Shown here piece by piece: positions 60,081 to 64,000 of a DNA stretch of 64,000 nucleotides. This DNA comes from an uncultured Anaerolineae bacterium (GTDB lineage Bacteria > Chloroflexota > Anaerolineae > Anaerolineales > Villigracilaceae): contig CAIQVH010000029.1 in the NCBI GenBank assembly GCA_903875215.1, positions 1 to 64,000 on the forward strand, in the 5' to 3' direction. Under the pieces are notes generated by a model. That model did not search any database. It was given only the letters and a program-made list of their open reading frames with translations, and was not told the DNA's origin. The translations under genes were made by a program, and so were the position numbers. Position 1 is the first letter of the stretch. Every line of letters begins with the position of its first letter.

Positions 60081-61247
60081 TCAATTCCCGGGTTGATCGT
60101 CTGTGACGAAGAGGCGCGGCACGCGGGCCGCAATATTGGTCATCACTTCATAGGGATTTGTCCCAGCCCAGGCTGCCAGGTCTTCAGCCAGAATCTGCTC
60201 GCCGCTGGAGGCTTTTCCGAGCAGGATGACTTCATCCCCCAGTTCAGCCACATCCGCTTCGAGATTGACCATGAACTGATCCATGCAGATGCGCCCGACC
60301 TGCTGATACTTGCGCCCATTGACGATCACCCGGGGCTGGTTGGTCATGCGTCGGAAGTAGCCGTCCGCATACCCACAGGGAACCGTCACCGTGCGGACGG
60401 GATGATCGCCGACCCACAGCGAGCCATAGCTGACGGGATGCCCGGCCTGCGAGATTTTGCTGTACACGACCTGCGATTTCCAGGTGGCGGCCGGCTCGAT
60501 CGGCACACTGCGCAGCACTTCCGGGTCGGGATAAATCCCGTAGAACATCACGCCGGGACGCACCATGTCAAAATAGCTTTCTGGCAGGTTCAAGATGGCT
60601 GCCGAGTTGGCGGTATGAACCAGGCGCGGGCGCGGCAGACTGTGCCGGGTGTAAAAATTGAGCACTTCGTGGAAGCGCGCCAGCTGGTCGCTGGCGTAGG
60701 AGAAGCCAGCCTTTTTCTCCAGGCCCGCTGTTTCGAGGGTTTCGGAGTTGGCGAAGTGGGTATAGATGCCCTCCACGTCGAGATGCGGACAGTGCAGGGC
60801 GGCTTCGAGCAGGCTGTCAGCTTCATACCAGCGCACCCCGGCGCGTTCCATGCCAGTATCAATTTTCAGGTGGATTTTGAGCGGTTTGCGGGCGGCAGCG
60901 GCGGCCTGTTCGGCGGCTTGCAATACCGCCGGGTGCGAGACGGTCAAGGTCAGATCGTGCGCCACGAACCAGGGCACGTGTTCGGGCAAGGTGCCGCCAG
61001 CCACCAGGATCGGTTTGGTCAGGCCGAGTTCGCGCAGATGAATGCCTTCATCCAGTACTGCCACGCCGATGTAATCAACATCAGGTTCGATGAAAGGGGC
61101 AACTCCATCCAAACCGTGCCCGTAGGCATTGGCCTTGAGCATCACCAGGACTTTGGCCGGGTTGACTCTGGCTCGAATGGCGCGCACGTTGCGGCGCAGT
61201 TGTGAAAGATTGACGAGGAGGTGGGTTGGGCGAAGAGGCGGCTGCAT
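60081..61247 (-). CDS. alr: alanine racemase
   Basis: 388 residues, standard length. The PLP lysine is in VMLKANAYGHGLDGV. The second catalytic tyrosine region, GVMFYGIYPDP, and RICMDQFMVNLE are also typical. It interconverts L- and D-alanine for peptidoglycan. It precedes lspA in the same direction with a 46-bp gap. GAGG is upstream of ATG 61247. Confidence 0.95.
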   Translation of the reverse strand: MQPPLRPTHLLVNLSQLRRNVRAIRARVNPAKVLVMLKANAYGHGLDGVAPFIEPDVDYIGVAVLDEGIHLRELGLTKPILVAGGTLPEHVPWFVAHDLTLTVSHPAVLQAAEQAAAAARKPLKIHLKIDTGMERAGVRWYEADSLLEAALHCPHLDVEGIYTHFANSETLETAGLEKKAGFSYASDQLARFHEVLNFYTRHSLPRPRLVHTANSAAILNLPESYFDMVRPGVMFYGIYPDPEVLRSVPIEPAATWKSQVVYSKISQAGHPVSYGSLWVGDHPVRTVTVPCGYADGYFRRMTNQPRVIVNGRKYQQVGRICMDQFMVNLEADVAELGDEVILLGKASSGEQILAEDLAAWAGTNPYEVMTNIAARVPRLFVTDDQPGN

Positions 61248-61256
61248 GGAGGTATT

Positions 61257-61742
61257 TTACTTGAATTCTCCAGTTGAAAGCGGAGGCTGACCGCCAAACC
61301 ACTCGTATTTCACATCCGGCTCACTTTCAGGCGGCGGGGAGATGCCCAGGGCGGTGGCTGTGAAACCATTTTTCTCGTAAAAGGCGCAGGCGGGGGTGTT
61401 GATTTGCAGGGTGTACAACCAAAGGTGAGCGGGAGAAAGTGTCCGGGCGAAGCGCAGCAGGGCGGTTCCATAACCAGCTCGCCAGAAAGCGGGATGAACG
61501 TAGAGGTGATCAATAAAATCCTGGCGCATCGCCATGAAAGCCGCCGGATGGCCAGGCTCCCCATCCAACACCCAGACGGTGTTTTCTTTCAACAGGTGGT
61601 CGCGGAAAAAGGCCAGATCCTGGTAAAAGAAATGCCCTTTGCGGCGCTGAAAATCGGGCAGGGAAATTTCGCGGGAGATGCGCCACAGAATGAGAACTGG
61701 CTCAAAGTCGCCTGGTTGGTATAAGCGCGGGGTGGAATTCAT
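61257..61742 (-). CDS. GNAT-family N-acetyltransferase
   Basis: 161 residues from ATG 61742. The N-terminus MNSTPRLYQPGDFEPVLILWRIS and the acyl-CoA site HPAFWRAGYGTALLRFARTL, then INTPACAFYEKNGFTATALG, are typical for stand-alone GNATs of the RimI/YitH kind. It lies 9 bp before alr and is divergent from the DegV promoter. Substrate unknown. Confidence 0.87.
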   Translation of the reverse strand: MNSTPRLYQPGDFEPVLILWRISREISLPDFQRRKGHFFYQDLAFFRDHLLKENTVWVLDGEPGHPAAFMAMRQDFIDHLYVHPAFWRAGYGTALLRFARTLSPAHLWLYTLQINTPACAFYEKNGFTATALGISPPPESEPDVKYEWFGGQPPLSTGEFK

Positions 61743-61770
61743 TTGTCTGACTCCATTTTTACAGTACAAT
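61743..61770 (+). promoter_or_regulatory. candidate promoter of the second DegV gene
   Basis: TTGTCT (61743-61748) and TACAAT (61765-61770) are 16 nt apart. The predicted start falls near 61777, at the A of an upstream mini-ORF ATG. Confidence 0.55.
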
Positions 61771-61776
61771 AAAAAT

Positions 61777-61821
61777 ATGAATTACCTAAAAATCCTGCCT
61801 GAAGAAAGCGAGTGGAAATGA
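61777..61821 (+). CDS. possible 14-codon upstream ORF coupled to DegV
   Basis: Translation MNYLKILPEESEWK. The TGA stop overlaps the DegV ATG (ATGA). The AAGAAAG region inside it doubles as the DegV ribosome site. It could act in coupling or be chance. Confidence 0.35.
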   Translation: MNYLKILPEESEWK

Positions 61822-62681
61822 AAATTGTAACCGATTGTGCTGCCGATATGCCCGCCAGCGAACTGGCCGCGCTGGATATTGAACAAGCGCCTCTTTTCAT
61901 CCAATTTCCCGAAGGGGAGGTCAATTCGGCGGATATTTCGGCCGATGAGTTTTACAACCGGCTGGAAGCAATGCGCCCGGCCATCCCGAGCACTGCCCAG
62001 CCTTCAAGCGGCGTGTTTGAGGCGATTTACCGCCGTTTGGCTGCCTCCAGCCAGGAGATTTTCTCGATCCATATTTCTTCCGGGCTGAGCGGAACGCTCA
62101 ATGCAGCGCAGTTGGGTGGAGAACAAGCCAGGGATGCCGCGCAGGTTCATTTTTGGGATACGATGACACTCTCGGGCGGTGAGCGCTTCCAGGTGCTGGC
62201 AGCGGCACTGGGCCACAAGGCCGGCTGGACGCTCGAGCAAATTCAGGCCCGCATGAGCGCGATCCGGGCCCATACCGAAGTGATCTACACCCTTGAGACG
62301 CTCGAATATCTGGCGCGCGGTGGCCGTATCGGACGTGTACAGGCGTTGATGGGATCGGTGCTGAAGCTCAAGCCCATCATCAATGTCTCGCACGAAGATG
62401 GCAAGTACAGCACGATTGACAAGGCCCGCACCATACCGACTGCGCTGGCTTCGTTGACAGAGTACCTGGTGGGCGTATACCAAAAAACGCCGCTGTGGGT
62501 CAACATCCTGCACGGCCGGTTTCAGCAAGGGGCGGAGATGTTGAGCACCCTGGCGACTGAACAGCTCAACGTGGCGAAATTGGAAATCAGTCGCATTTCG
62601 CCTGTGCTGGGTGTTCACACCGGCCCAGGAATTGTCGGTTGCGCGGTCGTGCCGATGGAATTGCTGGCGGACTTGCTGTAA
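61818..62681 (+). CDS. DegV-family fatty-acid-binding protein (second paralog)
   Basis: 287 residues from ATG 61818; GTG 61812 is less likely. DegV marks: MKIVTDCAADMP, STAQPSSGVFEAIY, SIHISSGLSGTLNAA, and LEYLARGGRIGRVQALMGSVLKLKPII. Same family as the gene at 28264-29133 but divergent in sequence, so the two probably bind different acyl chains. FakA is not in the window. A long hairpin follows it. Confidence 0.93.
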   Translation: MKIVTDCAADMPASELAALDIEQAPLFIQFPEGEVNSADISADEFYNRLEAMRPAIPSTAQPSSGVFEAIYRRLAASSQEIFSIHISSGLSGTLNAAQLGGEQARDAAQVHFWDTMTLSGGERFQVLAAALGHKAGWTLEQIQARMSAIRAHTEVIYTLETLEYLARGGRIGRVQALMGSVLKLKPIINVSHEDGKYSTIDKARTIPTALASLTEYLVGVYQKTPLWVNILHGRFQQGAEMLSTLATEQLNVAKLEISRISPVLGVHTGPGIVGCAVVPMELLADLL

Positions 62682-62690
62682 GAGCGGGCC

Positions 62691-62741
62691 CATCAACAAA
62701 GCGGACGGGGCGCGGATTGCTTCCCGTCCGCTTTGTTGATG
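62691..62741. terminator. long hairpin between convergent genes
   Basis: CATCAACAAAGCGGACGGG (62691-62709) and its exact inverse (62723-62741) form a 19-bp stem with a 13-nt loop. T runs are short, but position and stability fit a bidirectional terminator. Confidence 0.75.
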
Positions 62742-62753
62742 GATAAGAAACCC

Positions 62754-63227
62754 TTATTCACCCAGGTCGCGGGCCAAAAAAACGCTCGTCTGGGAGTAAC
62801 CATGTTGCAGGTAAAGTTCGACTTCATCGTTTTTATGGGTGAAAACCTGCAGTTCGACGCGGCGCACTCCCAGGGAGCGCGCTTCCTGTTCGAACAGGGC
62901 AAAGGCTTCAGCTTCGTAGCCTTTATGGCGGGCTTCAGGAAAAAGGAAAAAGTCGATCAGAAAGGCGGTCGGGCGCTCGCGTTGGGTGTTTACAAAATAC
63001 CAGAGCATGCCCAGCTTATGCCCGGGTTCATCAAGCAGAACAGAAAGGTGCTGGTTAGGCGTTTGCGGGCCGTTGGGGAGCATTTGCTGGAATTCGGCGC
63101 GGGCCCTGCCGGCGGCTTCCTGCGCAGTCCAGTTCCCGGAGCGCATCTGATCGTAGGCGTATTCGGGGATGGATTTGCGTAAAAAGGCGGCGAAATCCTC
63201 GTCACTCATTGGTTGAAAGCGCAGCAT
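62754..63227 (-). CDS. GNAT-family N-acetyltransferase
   Basis: 157 residues from ATG 63227 (AAAGGAAA upstream); the longer frame to 63341 is unnecessary. The middle segment LIDFFLFPEARHKGYEAEAFALFEQEA matches the CoA-binding region in degenerate form, and VELYLQHGYSQTSVFLARDL is the C-terminal GNAT strand. Substrate unknown. Confidence 0.8.
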   Translation of the reverse strand: MLRFQPMSDEDFAAFLRKSIPEYAYDQMRSGNWTAQEAAGRARAEFQQMLPNGPQTPNQHLSVLLDEPGHKLGMLWYFVNTQRERPTAFLIDFFLFPEARHKGYEAEAFALFEQEARSLGVRRVELQVFTHKNDEVELYLQHGYSQTSVFLARDLGE

Positions 63228-63258
63228 GGGGAAGTTTCCTTTCGCAGGCAAAGTAGGA

Positions 63259-63894
63259 CTAAATCTCAACAATTTCCTTGCCGGCCAGCTTATCAACCAG
63301 GCGCTGGGTGACCAAGTCCAGAGCCTTGGGCTGGTGGACAAAGTCCAGGGTCTCGGTATGCAAAGTCAGGACGGGGCACAGGTCAAAAGCGCTCAACCAG
63401 TCGTCGTAAAATGAGTCGAGCAAGGAAAGGTATTCGGCGGTGATGCCGGTCTCGATCCCCCGCGCGCGACGATGGATGCGCTCGATCAGCACCGGTACCG
63501 GGGCGCGCAGATAAATCAGCAGATTTGGCGAAGGTAAAGCGCCAACCATGATGTCAAACAAGCGGCGATAAGAAAGGTAATCGCGCTCATCCAGGTTGCC
63601 GAGGTGATGCAGGGCGCGGGCAAAGATGTATGCATCTTCATATATGCTGCGATCTGAAATTGCCGAGCGCGGATCATTGGCCAGATCGAGGTATTGCCGG
63701 GCTCGATGGCCAAGAAAATAGACCTGCAAATGGAACGACCAGCTTTTCATGTCGGCGTAAAAATCTGGCAGGTAAGGATTATCAGAGACGGATTCGAAGC
63801 CAGTGGCCCAACCCAGGCGGGCGCCGAGGCGCTCGGTCAGGGATGTTTTCCCAGCGCCGATATTCCCAGCCACAACAACCAGTTTTTTGGTCAT
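63259..63894 (-). CDS. deoxynucleoside kinase (dGK/dAK-like)
   Basis: 211 residues from ATG 63894. P-loop GNIGAGKTSLTERL, the DRSIYEDAYIF ERS-type motif, LIYLRAPVPVLIERI and the lid RRARGIETGITAEYL agree with the dCK/dGK family, which phosphorylates deoxynucleosides in salvage. Specificity for deoxyguanosine or deoxyadenosine cannot be told from sequence alone. With the purine nucleoside phosphorylase at 56546 it fits a purine salvage background. Confidence 0.92.
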   Translation of the reverse strand: MTKKLVVVAGNIGAGKTSLTERLGARLGWATGFESVSDNPYLPDFYADMKSWSFHLQVYFLGHRARQYLDLANDPRSAISDRSIYEDAYIFARALHHLGNLDERDYLSYRRLFDIMVGALPSPNLLIYLRAPVPVLIERIHRRARGIETGITAEYLSLLDSFYDDWLSAFDLCPVLTLHTETLDFVHQPKALDLVTQRLVDKLAGKEIVEI

Positions 63895-64000
63895 CACATA
63901 CTCCTTGCGCCGCGGTAAATCAGCAAATATCAATCCACGGCTGTCTTTTCTGTGTTAAACTTGTTCGGCATCAATCTCATATTATAAAGCCGGAAACAAC

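Overview
The window is about 64 kb of bacterial chromosome with moderately high GC and densely packed genes, mostly on the minus strand. No rRNA, integrase, transposase, phage gene or CRISPR array was found. Gene content suggests a Chloroflexota bacterium, probably of an Anaerolineae type: several STAND/NACHT/TIR-WD40 proteins, an RsbQ-type hydrolase with a PAS-GGDEF partner, a heme-c chemoreceptor, paired FemAB proteins and two DegV paralogs. This assignment is inference from gene content; no marker rRNA is present.

Layout. 0-3 kb: a GAF-containing NarL-type histidine kinase and a lipoprotein. 3.5-8.2 kb: moeA, a VKOR-like protein and a small Cys/acidic protein on the plus strand, then a SpoU methyltransferase, and an RsbQ-like hydrolase paired with a PAS-GGDEF cyclase. 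8.3-25.5 kb is the accessory, signalling and conflict-rich part. It holds a TIR-TM-WD40 protein, a heme-c chemoreceptor with a sensor-like domain inserted in its signalling hairpin tip, an MscS channel, and an Rrf2/membrane protein/phosphoribosyltransferase cluster. It also holds a three-gene minus-strand operon (small helical adaptor, NB-ARC-TPR STAND ATPase, tandem GGDEF-like plus 2H phosphoesterase) divergent from a NACHT-FGE protein. 25.5-29.2 kb: an M1 peptidase, a D-cysteine desulfhydrase-like enzyme and a DegV protein. 29.2-36.8 kb: an envelope polysaccharide/peptidoglycan locus (two FemAB proteins, CapD-like dehydratase, GalE-like epimerase, WbaP-like initiating transferase, GT2), followed by a histidine kinase/response regulator pair. 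38.8-49.4 kb: RidA, a small secreted protein, a tRNA-Phe/Gly/Cys cluster, tyrS with a tyrosine-rich leader peptide, an HD-domain protein, a TIGR01777 epimerase, an HNH protein, an MBL hydrolase, an ABC-2/SpoIIM fusion with its ATPase, and lgt. 49.4-64 kb is core housekeeping: CDP-alcohol phosphatidyltransferase, FtsK/SpoIIIE, an S1-domain protein, a 7TM-GAF regulator, PNP, threonine aldolase, RluD, LspA, alanine racemase, GNATs, a second DegV and a deoxynucleoside kinase.

Best candidates for something undescribed: (1) the operon 17527-22038, whose small protein and STAND ATPase share one helical motif with matching residue spacing, placing a nucleotide-cyclase-fold/2H phosphoesterase protein under STAND control; (2) the chemoreceptor at 11577-14237, with about 134 residues inserted exactly in the CheA/CheW-binding hairpin tip and three CxxCH motifs outside the membrane; (3) a probable ribosome-mediated attenuator of tyrS at 41736-41823, with a 13-residue leader peptide containing four Tyr and mutually exclusive helices. 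All functional statements are from reading the sequence and family knowledge; no database search was run.
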